Below, one piece after another: positions 16,513-24,334 of a stretch of DNA of 64,000 nucleotides. How positions within the stretch are numbered: position 1 is the first letter of the stretch; every line of letters starts with the position of its first letter. Made by a program: the position numbers and the translations under genes. Location: contig NZ_VIRM01000001.1 of NCBI RefSeq assembly GCF_006874475.1, positions 62,001-126,000 on the forward strand, read 5' to 3'. Source of the DNA: Microbispora hainanensis (GTDB lineage: Bacteria; Actinomycetota; Actinomycetes; Streptosporangiales; Streptosporangiaceae). The notes under the pieces were generated by a model. The model had not been told where the DNA came from, did no database searches, and was given only the letters and a program-made list of their open reading frames with translations.

Positions 16513-17709
16513 ATGACAGAGGCGACACCCCGGCTGGCGACTTATCCCCTCACTCGGGAACGTGCTTTCGATCCACCGGACGAACTGGCACGCCGCCGCG
16601 CCGAGGCGCCGATCCAGCGAATGACGTACGCGGACGGGCACGAGGGCTGGCTGGTGACCGGCTATGCCGAGGCGCGCGCCATCCTGGCCGACAACCGCTT
16701 CAGCACACGCCCCGAGCTCTTGCACTCGCCCATCCCCCAGCGCGGGGAGTTCCGCAGTGAGCCGCTGACGCCGGGGTTCTTCATCCGCATGGACGCCCCC
16801 GCGCACACCCGCTATCGCCGCCTGCTGACCGGGCAGTTCACGGTGCGGCGGATGAAGCAGCTCGAACCGAGGGTCAAGGAGATCACCGAGAGCCGCCTCG
16901 ACGCCATGGAACGCGAGGGCGCCCCCGCCGACCTCGTCGAGTCGTTCGCACTCCCCATCCCCTCGCTGGTCATCTGCGAGCTGCTCGGTGTGCCGTACGA
17001 GGACCGGGGGAAGTTCCAGCACGACTCGGCGGTGCTGCTGAACCTGAACTCCTCGATCGAGGAGGTCCGGGCCGCGGTGCAGGACCTGTACTCCTACCTG
17101 CACGGTCTCGTCACGACGAAGGCCAAGGAGCCCACCGACGACATCCTCAGCGGCCTGGTCGCGGGCGGGGAGCTGACGTACGAGGAGATCGGCGGCGTCG
17201 GGCTGCTGCTGCTCATCGCGGGCCACGAGACGACCGCCAACATGCTCGGCCTCGGCACGTTCGCGCTGCTGACGAACCCCGGCCAGCTCGCCACCGTGCG
17301 GGACGACCCGGCCGCGGTCGAGAACGCGGTGGAGGAGCTGCTGCGCTACCTCAGCATCGTGCACATCGGACCGACCCGTACGGCCCTGGAGGACGTGGAG
17401 GTCGGCGGCTGCCTGATCCGGGCCGGCGAGGCCGTGACGCTGTCGTTGGGGGCGGCGAACCGGGATGCCGAGCGGTTCGAGGGCGGTGACACGCTCGACG
17501 TGACCCGGCCTGCGCACGGGCACCTGAGCTTCGGGCACGGCATCCACCAGTGCCTCGGCCAGCAGCTCGCCCGGATCGAGATGCGCATCGCCTTTCCCGC
17601 CCTGCTGCGCCGCTTCCCCAACCTGCGCCTGGCCGTGCCCGCGCACGAGGTTCCGATGCGGTCCAATATGGCCATCTATGGTGTGCACCGCCTGCCGGTG
17701 CTGTGGTGA
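16513..17709 (+). CDS. Cytochrome P450 monooxygenase (soluble, CYP105-like)
   Basis: Soluble bacterial P450 of 398 aa that hydroxylates an unknown substrate using electrons from the ferredoxin encoded next. Visible motifs are the I-helix AGHETTAN, the ExxR pair in EELLRYLS, and the heme loop FGHGIHQCLGQQLAR with ligand Cys347. The N-terminal TYPLTRERAFDPPDEL and RFSTRPEL are typical of the CYP105 group, many of which act on xenobiotics or macrolides. A GGAG ribosome-binding site precedes ATG 16513. The ferredoxin gene begins 20 bp after the stop. Confidence 0.95.
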   Translation: MTEATPRLATYPLTRERAFDPPDELARRRAEAPIQRMTYADGHEGWLVTGYAEARAILADNRFSTRPELLHSPIPQRGEFRSEPLTPGFFIRMDAPAHTRYRRLLTGQFTVRRMKQLEPRVKEITESRLDAMEREGAPADLVESFALPIPSLVICELLGVPYEDRGKFQHDSAVLLNLNSSIEEVRAAVQDLYSYLHGLVTTKAKEPTDDILSGLVAGGELTYEEIGGVGLLLLIAGHETTANMLGLGTFALLTNPGQLATVRDDPAAVENAVEELLRYLSIVHIGPTRTALEDVEVGGCLIRAGEAVTLSLGAANRDAERFEGGDTLDVTRPAHGHLSFGHGIHQCLGQQLARIEMRIAFPALLRRFPNLRLAVPAHEVPMRSNMAIYGVHRLPVLW

Positions 17710-17729
17710 GGAAGGTCGCAGGGGGAACG

Positions 17730-17924
17730 ATGAAGATCAAGGCGGACACCGGACGGTGTATCGGTGCGGGGATGTGCGTGCTCACGCTGCCCCGGGTGTT
17801 CGACCAGAGCGAGGACGACGGGACGGTCGTGGTGCTCGATGCCGAGCCCCCGGCCGACCTCGAGCCCGGAGTGAAGAGGGCCGTGCAGCTCTGCCCGTCG
17901 GGCGCGCTGTCCGTGGAGGAGTGA
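17730..17924 (+). CDS. 3Fe-4S ferredoxin, P450 partner
   Basis: A 64-aa electron carrier reading MKIKADTGRCIGAGMCVL at the start and QLCPSGALSVEE at the end. The three cysteines in C-x5-C...C-P, with no fourth Cys between, define the single-cluster 3Fe-4S class that pairs with soluble actinobacterial P450s. The start has AGGGGG upstream. It lies directly after the P450 gene, so the two are almost certainly co-transcribed. No ferredoxin reductase is nearby, so a shared housekeeping reductase is expected. Confidence 0.93.
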   Translation: MKIKADTGRCIGAGMCVLTLPRVFDQSEDDGTVVVLDAEPPADLEPGVKRAVQLCPSGALSVEE

Positions 17925-18045
17925 GGTTCGCACGGGCCGTGACGGCGACACACAGGGGCGGGTGACGCTCGGCTACTTGACGGGCACGGTCCGGTGCGCT
18001 TGGCTGTACGTCGGCTGTGAAAGCCATTCTTGTGGGTGACCCTGG

Positions 18046-18092
18046 AGCCCCGCCTCGGTGGTTGTCGAAACCGCCCACGGGCGGGGCTCTTC
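18046..18092. terminator. Bidirectional terminator between ferredoxin and glycerophosphodiesterase genes
   Basis: AGCCCCGCC (18046-18054) pairs with GGCGGGGCT (18080-18088). An inner GGTGGTT/AACCGCC stem can extend it. A pyrimidine-rich tail (cttccctttg) follows on the plus strand. It sits between convergent genes. Confidence 0.7.
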
Positions 18093-18148
18093 CCTTTGCG
18101 CTGTGGCGCCTCAAGCCCTTACACGCGGCTCAGGCCCCTGCGCGCGGT

Positions 18149-19075
18149 TCAGGCCCCTACCGGCCGCAGTGGGGTCACCGGGCCGGGCAGCGGCAGGCCG
18201 CGGGCCTTCCAGAGGCGGCGCATGCGGTCGGGATAGTCGGTGACGATCCCGGCCACTCCCAGGTCGATCAGCCGGGCGGCCTCGTCGGTCTCGTTGACCG
18301 TCCACACGACGACCGGCAGGCCCTGCCGGGCCGCCCCCGCCATCAGCGCCTCGTCGACGAGCACGCGGTCGGGGGACAGGGTCGTCGCCCCCACCGCCGC
18401 GGCCGCCGCCGCGAGGTCGCCGCCGACCTCGCCGAGACGGATGCCGTTCATCCAGGCGGGGGTCATCGTGTCGTGCTCGACCAGGGCGTACCGCCGCTCG
18501 ACCATCGGCCGGGCGATCTCCAGGAGGCGCCAGTCGAAGCTGAGCAGGGCCGACCTCGACAGCCGGTCGTGCCGGTGGAGCTCGTGGACGACCTCCTCCA
18601 CGAACCGGCGCGGGTCGGCGCACAGGTCGGGACGGGTGGGATCGGACTTCAGCTCCACGTTCAGGCGCACGTGGTCGGCGCCGAGGGCGCCGATCAGGCC
18701 GAGCACCGCCCCGAGCGTGGGCATCCGGGTGTCCGGCAGCGGCACCTGCGTGAGCGCGAAGCGGTCGTCCGGCCGCTCGGGCAGCCGTACGCCCACATCG
18801 AGGGTGCGCAGCTGCGGCAGGGTGAGCGCGATGATCGGCTTGCCGACGTAGGGGAACATCTCGTCGCCGGGGACGGCCATGCCGGTGTCGGCGCTGGTGA
18901 CCGCGGACACGTGCAGGTCGTGCGTGAGCACGAGCTGTCCGTCCGCGGACATGGCGACGTCGAACTCGAGTGCGTCGACCCCCAGCTCCAGCGCGAACGC
19001 CAGGCCGGGCAGGGTGTTCTCGGGCCGCAGGCCCCGCGCTCCACGGTGCCCGTGCAGCTCAACGTATCCATGCAC
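18149..19075 (-). CDS. Glycerophosphodiester phosphodiesterase
   Basis: Hydrolyses deacylated phospholipid glycerophosphodiesters to glycerol-3-phosphate and an alcohol. The 308-aa protein is a GDPD TIM barrel. The N-terminal HGHRGARGLRPENTLPG carries the catalytic His/Arg. LEFDVAMSADGQLVLTHD gives the metal ligands Glu/Asp and the second His, and LNVELKSDP and WTVNETDEA complete the fold. It starts at GTG 19075. No signal peptide is present, so it is probably cytoplasmic. It lies just upstream of the purA terminus without obvious coupling. Confidence 0.93.
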   Translation of the reverse strand: MHGYVELHGHRGARGLRPENTLPGLAFALELGVDALEFDVAMSADGQLVLTHDLHVSAVTSADTGMAVPGDEMFPYVGKPIIALTLPQLRTLDVGVRLPERPDDRFALTQVPLPDTRMPTLGAVLGLIGALGADHVRLNVELKSDPTRPDLCADPRRFVEEVVHELHRHDRLSRSALLSFDWRLLEIARPMVERRYALVEHDTMTPAWMNGIRLGEVGGDLAAAAAAVGATTLSPDRVLVDEALMAGAARQGLPVVVWTVNETDEAARLIDLGVAGIVTDYPDRMRRLWKARGLPLPGPVTPLRPVGA

Positions 19076-19148
19076 AGCGGCGTACCTTACCGCCTCGCCC
19101 GTCCGCGGCCCGGAACCCGCCGGTTCCGGGCGCGTACCCCACGAACCA

Positions 19149-20432
19149 TCAGATGAGAGAACGAATCTGGATGGTCTGCGTGCGGCCCGGACCGACGCCG
19201 ATGGCGGAGATCGGGGCGCCGCTCATCTCCTCCAGCGCCCTCACGTACGCCTGCGCGTTCGGCGGCAGGTCCTCGAACGTCTTGGCGCCGGTGATGTCCT
19301 CCTGCCAGCCGGGCAGCTCCTCGTAGATCGGCGTGGCGTGGTGGAACTCGGTCTGCGTCATGGGGATCTCGTCGTGACGGACGCCGTCCACGTCGTACGC
19401 CACGCAGACCGGGATCCGCTCCAGGCCCGACAGCACATCGAGCTTGGTCAGGAAGAAGTCGGTCACGCCGTTGATCCGGGTGGCGTACCGCGCGATGACC
19501 GCGTCGAACCAGCCGCAGCGGCGGTTGCGGCCGGTGGTGACGCCATACTCGCCGCCGGTCTGGCGCAGCCAGTCGCCCTGCTCGTCGAGCAGCTCGGTCG
19601 GGAACGGCCCGGACCCCACGCGCGTGGTGTACGCCTTGAGGATGCCGATGATCCTGGTCAGGCGGGTGGGCGGGATGCCGGAGCCGGCGCAGGCGCCGCC
19701 GGAGGTGGGCGAGCTGGAGGTCACGAAGGGGTAGGTGCCGTGGTCGATGTCGAGCAGCGTGCCCTGCCCGCCCTCCAGCAGCACGACCTTGTCCTGGTCG
19801 AGGGCCCGCGACAGCACGAGCGAGGTGTCGGCGATGTGGGGGCGCAGCCGCTCGGCGTAGCCGAGGTACTCCTCCAGCACCTTCGCCGGGTCGAGCCCGC
19901 GGCGGTTGTAGATCTTGGTGAGGATCTGGTTCTTCTCGCCCACCGCGGCCTCGATCTTCTTGCCGAGGATGCCGGGGTCGAGCAGGTCCTGCACCCGGAT
20001 GCCCATGCGGTAGATCTTGTCGCCGTACGCCGGGCCGATGCCGCGGCCGGTCGTGCCGATCTTGGCCTTGCCGAGGAAACGCTCGCTGACCTTGTCGATG
20101 GCCTTGTGCTGCGGCATGATCAAATGCGCGTTGGCCGAGATCAGCAGCCGGTCGCAGGAGATGCCCCGCTCGGCCAGCCCGTCGATCTCGCTGAGCAGCA
20201 CGCCCGGGTCGACCACCACGCCGTTGCCGATCACCGGGACCACGTCGGGGGAGAGCACGCCCGTCGGCAGCAGGTGCAACGCGTACTTCTGGTCGCCGAT
20301 GACGACGGTGTGGCCCGCGTTGTTGCCACCCTGGTAACGCACGACATAGTCGACGTCACCGCCCAGCAGGTCGGTGGCCTTCCCCTTGCCCTCATCGCCC
20401 CACTGGGCGCCAACGAGAACGACAGCCGGCAT
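19149..20432 (-). CDS. purA: Adenylosuccinate synthetase
   Basis: Joins IMP and aspartate with GTP, committing purines to AMP. The 427-aa protein begins [20 protein letters not shown], the family P-loop with catalytic Asp. [10 protein letters not shown] follows with the catalytic His, then [14 protein letters not shown] and [14 protein letters not shown]. Length and motifs are complete. A T-tailed hairpin lies only 24 nt before the ATG, which suggests transcription attenuation of the leader unless a promoter is hidden within it. Confidence 0.96.
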   Translation of the reverse strand: MPAVVLVGAQWGDEGKGKATDLLGGDVDYVVRYQGGNNAGHTVVIGDQKYALHLLPTGVLSPDVVPVIGNGVVVDPGVLLSEIDGLAERGISCDRLLISANAHLIMPQHKAIDKVSERFLGKAKIGTTGRGIGPAYGDKIYRMGIRVQDLLDPGILGKKIEAAVGEKNQILTKIYNRRGLDPAKVLEEYLGYAERLRPHIADTSLVLSRALDQDKVVLLEGGQGTLLDIDHGTYPFVTSSSPTSGGACAGSGIPPTRLTRIIGILKAYTTRVGSGPFPTELLDEQGDWLRQTGGEYGVTTGRNRRCGWFDAVIARYATRINGVTDFFLTKLDVLSGLERIPVCVAYDVDGVRHDEIPMTQTEFHHATPIYEELPGWQEDITGAKTFEDLPPNAQAYVRALEEMSGAPISAIGVGPGRTQTIQIRSLI

Positions 20433-20455
20433 GGTTCAACTCCCGCACCAAGACG

Positions 20456-20485
20456 AAAAGCCCCTGACGCAAGCGCGGCAGGGGC
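20456..20485 (-). terminator. Rho-independent terminator/attenuator immediately upstream of purA
   Basis: On the minus strand GCCCCTG pairs with CAGGGGC (20460-20485) around a 12-nt loop and is followed by TTTT (20459-20456). It lies after the DUF3151 stop and 24 nt before the purA start. An upstream GCCCCT near 20510 could compete for the CAGGGGC arm, giving an alternative fold. Confidence 0.65.
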
Positions 20486-20626
20486 CTCTTGCACACAGAG
20501 ACTACCTGAGGGGCATGCCGACGGTGAACGGAGTCTTAAGTCACAAGACGGATTGATTGTCCCGCTTAATGTCCCGTTCTAGCGGTTCGTCCAGGAGTCA
20601 TCCAGGCAATTCGTTCAAGAGATCGC

Positions 20627-21049
20627 TCAGGAGCTGGGTGCCAGCGCCTCCGCGGCCTCCCGGCTGCTGTCACGCAGGAACTGGGCGCAGCGCTCGGCCT
20701 CGTCCTTCTCGCCGATCGCCTGGGCCGCCCGGGCCAGGGCGTTCAGGCAGCGCAGGAACCCCTGGTTCGGCTCGTGCTCCCACGGGATCGGCCCGTGCCC
20801 CTTCCAGCCCGCCCGGCGCAGCTGGTCAAGACCGCGGTGATAGCCGGTGCGCGCGAACGCGTACGAGGTGACGGCGTGACCCGCGGCGAAGTAGTCGTCG
20901 GCGAGAGCGGCCCAGGCCGCCGAGTAGGCGGGGAAACGGGCTGCCACGTCTGCCGCCTTGGCGCCCGACTCGAGCATCCGCCGCGCCTCGGGGTTGTCCG
21001 GCAGCAGGGTGGGCGGCGGGCCGGCAAGGAGGTTCTCGTGCGATTCCAT
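20627..21049 (-). CDS. DUF3151 family protein
   Basis: A 140-aa cytoplasmic protein that matches the actinobacterial DUF3151 family (start MESHENLLAGPPPTLLP; core RFPAYSAAWAALADDYFAAG and GYHRGLDQLRRAGWKGHG). It is an all-helical, TPR-like protein of unknown role, encoded close to fba and purA here. ATG 21049 is preferred because the family begins there and the upstream extension shows no conservation. A 10-bp hairpin separates it from fba. Confidence 0.85.
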   Translation of the reverse strand: MESHENLLAGPPPTLLPDNPEARRMLESGAKAADVAARFPAYSAAWAALADDYFAAGHAVTSYAFARTGYHRGLDQLRRAGWKGHGPIPWEHEPNQGFLRCLNALARAAQAIGEKDEAERCAQFLRDSSREAAEALAPSS

Positions 21050-21093
21050 GGGGACAGTCTTACCTGTCAAAGAGCCGCACGGGTATGGGCGGC

Positions 21094-21145
21094 CCGGCGG
21101 GAACCGAAGACCGATACAAGAATGGAGCTTCGCGTTTCCCGCCGG
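21094..21145 (-). terminator. Hairpin between fba and the DUF3151 gene
   Basis: CCGGCGGGAA (21094-21103) and TTCCCGCCGG (21136-21145) are perfect 10-bp complements with a 32-nt loop, 12 nt after the fba stop. There is no U-tract, so it could terminate fba or stabilise its 3' end. Confidence 0.5.
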
Positions 21146-21156
21146 CCGCGCCCCGG

Positions 21157-22179
21157 CTACTTGAGCTTGGTGCCCGCGGAGTTGAGCTGCTGGCACGCCT
21201 CGACGACGCGCGCGGCCATGCCGGCCTCGGCCGCCTTGCCGTACGAGCGCGGGTCGTAGGCCTTCTTGTCGCCGACCTCGCCGTCGACCTTCAGCACGCC
21301 GTCGTACTTGCGGAACATGTGGTCCGCGATCGGGCGGGTGAAGGCGTACTGCGTGTCGGTGTCGATGTTCATCTTCACCACGCCGTACGAGATCGCCTCG
21401 CGGATCTCCTCCAGCGTCGAGCCGGAGCCGCCGTGGAAGACCAGCGAGAACGGCTTCTCCTTGCCGTACTTGGCGCCGACGGCCTCCTGGATCTCCTTGA
21501 GCACGCTCGGGCGCAGCTTGACGTGGCCCGGCTTGTACACGCCGTGGACGTTGCCGAACGTGGCGGCCACGATGTAGCGGCCGCGCTCGCCGAGGCCGAG
21601 GGTCTCGGCGACGGCCAGGGCGTCCTCCGGCGTCGTGTACAGCTTCTCGTTGATCTCGCCGACGATGCCGTCCTCCTCACCGCCGACCACGCCGATCTCG
21701 ATCTCGAGGACGACCTTGGCGGCGGCGGTCTTCTCGAGCAGCTCGCTCGCGATCTGGAGGTTCTCGTCCAGCGGCACGGCGGAGCCGTCCCACATGTGCG
21801 ACTGGAACAGCGGGTCCTGGCCGCGCGCGACGCGCTCGGCGGAGATCTCCAGGAGCGGGCGGACGAAGGAGTCGAGCTTGTCCTTCGGGCAGTGGTCGGT
21901 GTGCAGTGCCACCGTCACCGGGTACTTCTCGGCGACCACGCGGGCGAACTCGGCGAACGCCACCGACCCGGTGACCATGTCCTTCACGGTGGTGCCGGAG
22001 AGGAACTCCGCGCCACCGGTCGACACCTGGATGATCCCGTCACTTTCCGCCTCCGCGAAGCCGCGCAGCGCGGCGTGCAGGGTCTGCGACGAGGTCACGT
22101 TGATCGCCGGGTAAGCGAAACCGCCCTCTTTGGCGCGGTCGAGCATCTCGGCGTAGACCTCTGGAGTCGCGATAGGCAT
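21157..22179 (-). CDS. fba: Class II fructose-bisphosphate aldolase
   Basis: Zn2+-dependent reversible cleavage of fructose-1,6-bisphosphate in glycolysis and gluconeogenesis. The 340-aa protein has FAYPAINVTSSQTLHAALRG, the zinc motif ALHTDHCPKDK, KVVLEIEIGVVGGEEDG and the phosphate-binding FHGGSGSTLEEI. The start at ATG 22179 has AGGAGA upstream. Its length is normal for the long class IIA form. Confidence 0.96.
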   Translation of the reverse strand: MPIATPEVYAEMLDRAKEGGFAYPAINVTSSQTLHAALRGFAEAESDGIIQVSTGGAEFLSGTTVKDMVTGSVAFAEFARVVAEKYPVTVALHTDHCPKDKLDSFVRPLLEISAERVARGQDPLFQSHMWDGSAVPLDENLQIASELLEKTAAAKVVLEIEIGVVGGEEDGIVGEINEKLYTTPEDALAVAETLGLGERGRYIVAATFGNVHGVYKPGHVKLRPSVLKEIQEAVGAKYGKEKPFSLVFHGGSGSTLEEIREAISYGVVKMNIDTDTQYAFTRPIADHMFRKYDGVLKVDGEVGDKKAYDPRSYGKAAEAGMAARVVEACQQLNSAGTKLK

Positions 22180-22355
22180 GCGAAGTCATCTCCTTCTGAC
22201 GGTATGCGGCGTGGCAAGTATCCCGAAGGGCGGGCCGATCGGGAAAGCCGGGTATGCGGGGCACCGGGAAAGCCGCGGTCATTCCGCGATTCACGGTTTT
22301 CCACAGCCCTGCCGCTTCTCAGTCTGATCTCACCCGGGACAGGTAGGCTCGCCCC

Positions 22356-23036
22356 GTGGACGTGCTCTTGGACCTTCTTGACCCGAAGTGGTGGCTGAGC
22401 ATGCTCGGCGCCTTCGCGACGATCGGCGTTATCGCCATCGTATTCGCAGAGACGGGGCTGCTCGTCGGGTTCTTCCTGCCCGGTGACTCGCTGCTGGTGA
22501 CCGCTGGAATTTTCAGCACCGTCGCCGCAGCGGAGGGATTCGGGATCGCGCCGTTGTCACTGCCCACGCTGTTGATCGGCGCGCCGCTCGCGGCGATCGC
22601 GGGAGCGCAGTTGGGCCACTTCCTGGGGGCGAAGGTCGGGCGGAAGATGTTCGACAAGCCCGACTCCCGGCTGTTCAAGAGGGAGCACGTCGAGAAGGCG
22701 GAGTACTACTTCGAGAAGTTCGGTCCTGCGAAGGCCGTGGTCGTCGCGCGGTTCATGCCGATCGTCCGCACCTTCATGAACCCGGTGGCCGGCGTGCTGG
22801 AGATGGACGCGCGCCGTTTCTTCGTCTGGAACGCCCTCGGCGGTGTCGTCTGGGTCGAGGCCCTGCTGCTGCTCGGCCGCTTCCTGGGGGACACGGTCAA
22901 GGACATCGACAAGTACATCCTTCCCGGAGTCTTCGTCGTCGTCCTCCTGTCGGTGATCCCGATCGTGCGCGAGGTCATGAAGAACCGCAAGGCCGGCGCC
23001 GCCGTCCCCAAGGGCCGCCACCACGCCCCCCGGTAA
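22356..23036 (+). CDS. DedA/SNARE-associated family membrane protein
   Basis: A 226-aa polytopic protein of the DedA family, implicated elsewhere in undecaprenyl-phosphate or phospholipid flipping. Signatures are FAETGLLVGFFLPGDSLLVTAG in the re-entrant segment, then GAQLGHFLGAKVGR and the conserved VARFMPIVRTFMNPVAGV with its essential Arg. The last helix ends in a basic tail. GTG 22356 lies exactly 6 nt after TAGGCT (22344-22349) with no Shine-Dalgarno, a leaderless-type start. It is divergent from fba. Confidence 0.9.
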   Translation: MDVLLDLLDPKWWLSMLGAFATIGVIAIVFAETGLLVGFFLPGDSLLVTAGIFSTVAAAEGFGIAPLSLPTLLIGAPLAAIAGAQLGHFLGAKVGRKMFDKPDSRLFKREHVEKAEYYFEKFGPAKAVVVARFMPIVRTFMNPVAGVLEMDARRFFVWNALGGVVWVEALLLLGRFLGDTVKDIDKYILPGVFVVVLLSVIPIVREVMKNRKAGAAVPKGRHHAPR

Positions 23037-23169
23037 CGCCCTCGGAGGGGCGGTGCCGCTGTGGGCCGTCGCCTCCGGGGATCCGGGGATGACCTGCGGG
23101 AAGGTGCTACCGCACAAGAAGTGACCGGTCGGTACTGAGATATGCCTCACACCCGCTACTCTCCCGATT

Positions 23170-23643
23170 GTGGGACGCCACAGGTCTGATCCCCTCGGTA
23201 TCGCCAGGCTGGCGCTGGTCGGTCTGGCGGCCGTACTGCTGCTCGCCGTCATCGTGGTCGGCGCGAGAGCGCTGCTGTCCACGTTCGGCTCGGAGGGGCC
23301 CGCCTCCGACGCGGCCTCCACCTCGCCGGCGCGGCCCACCGCCGAGCCTTCCTCCGAGCCTTCCTCCGAGCCCTCCTCCGAGCCCTCCACGCCTCGCGTG
23401 CCCACCGTCCGCGTGATGTGCAAGGCCGACCGGTGTCCCGTGTTCGTCCGGGTGCCCGGCGGCGACGTGCTCATCGACCGTGACCTGGCCCGGGGTGAGG
23501 AGGCGTCCTACTTCCAGCCTGAGCTCGACGTCGTCCTCGACGACGCGAGCACGGTCCAGGTCTTCGAGAACGGAACCGCCAGGTCCCCCGGGCCGGCCGG
23601 TGAGCGGCAGGCGTTCAGTGTGAAGCGATCGGAGAGCCGGTGA
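23170..23643 (+). CDS. Single-pass membrane protein with Pro/Ser/Glu repeat linker
   Basis: A 157-aa protein of unknown family. One transmembrane helix lies at about residues 13-34 (LALVGLAAVLLLAVIVVGA). It is followed by a low-complexity linker with three to four PSSE units and a C-terminal domain of about 80 aa with two Cys (VMCKADRCPVFVRVPG), probably outside the cell. GTG 23170 follows TACTCT (23157-23162) by 7 nt, suggesting leaderless translation. The tail overlaps the convergent pyrE gene by 29 bp. A cell-surface binding role is possible but unproven. Confidence 0.72.
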   Translation: MGRHRSDPLGIARLALVGLAAVLLLAVIVVGARALLSTFGSEGPASDAASTSPARPTAEPSSEPSSEPSSEPSTPRVPTVRVMCKADRCPVFVRVPGGDVLIDRDLARGEEASYFQPELDVVLDDASTVQVFENGTARSPGPAGERQAFSVKRSESR

Positions 23644-24172
23644 GCGCCAGGTCGGCGAGCGAGTAGGCGGAGCGGTAGGGGATCCCGGTCGCGGCCAGCG
23701 CCTCGTCGCCGCCCCGGTGCACGATCGTCGCGATGCCCACGACCTGCGCGCCGGCCTCGCGCAACGCCTCCACGGCGGTGAGCACGGACCCGCCCGTCGT
23801 GGTGGTGTCCTCCACCGCGAGCACCCGGCGCCCGGCGACGTCCGGACCCTCGATCCTGCGCTGCAGGCCGTGGGCCTTGCCCGCCTTGCGCACCACGAAC
23901 GCGTCGAGCGTGCGGCCACGCGCCGCCGCGGCGTGCAGCATCGACGTCGCCACCGGGTCGGCGCCCAGCGTGAGCCCGCCGACCGCCTCGTAGTCCAAAT
24001 CTTCGGTGAGGTCCAGCATCACGCGGCCCACCAGCGGGGCCGCCACGCCGTCCAGGGTGATGCGGCGCAGATCGACGTACCAGTCGGCCTCCTTGCCGGA
24101 GGACAGCACGACCCGCCCGTGCACGATGCCCTTGTTCTTGATCTCGTCCAGCAGTCTCTCGCGGTCACTCAT
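23615..24172 (-). CDS. pyrE: Orotate phosphoribosyltransferase
   Basis: Transfers ribose-5-phosphate from PRPP to orotate to form OMP in pyrimidine synthesis. The 185-aa protein has SSGKEADWYVDLR and GLTLGADPVATSMLHAAAA. The PRPP loop is VLAVEDTTTTGGSVLTAVEA, where the usual second acidic residue is intact. Its 3' end overlaps a convergent small membrane-protein gene. It is divergent from the large sigma-factor fusion across 162 bp. Confidence 0.94.
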   Translation of the reverse strand: MSDRERLLDEIKNKGIVHGRVVLSSGKEADWYVDLRRITLDGVAAPLVGRVMLDLTEDLDYEAVGGLTLGADPVATSMLHAAAARGRTLDAFVVRKAGKAHGLQRRIEGPDVAGRRVLAVEDTTTTGGSVLTAVEALREAGAQVVGIATIVHRGGDEALAATGIPYRSAYSLADLALTGSPIASH

Positions 24173-24334
24173 GAGCCTCAGCGTACGGCCGGCCCCGCGG
24201 TGCGGGCCGTACGGGCCGGGTGGAGCCCGCGTGGCGTGCGATGACTACTGAGAGTAAAGAGGGTCCAGCGGTTTAGCCAGGACATGGACTGCGGAATGTA
24301 TGGCCGTGCAACTCATCGTAATCGCGAGGTCGCA

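Noticed and set aside
24284-24334. Earlier start for the sigma fusion (17 extra residues)
   Set aside because: No ribosome site and no sigma-like sequence in the extension; ATG 24335 has GAGG upstream.
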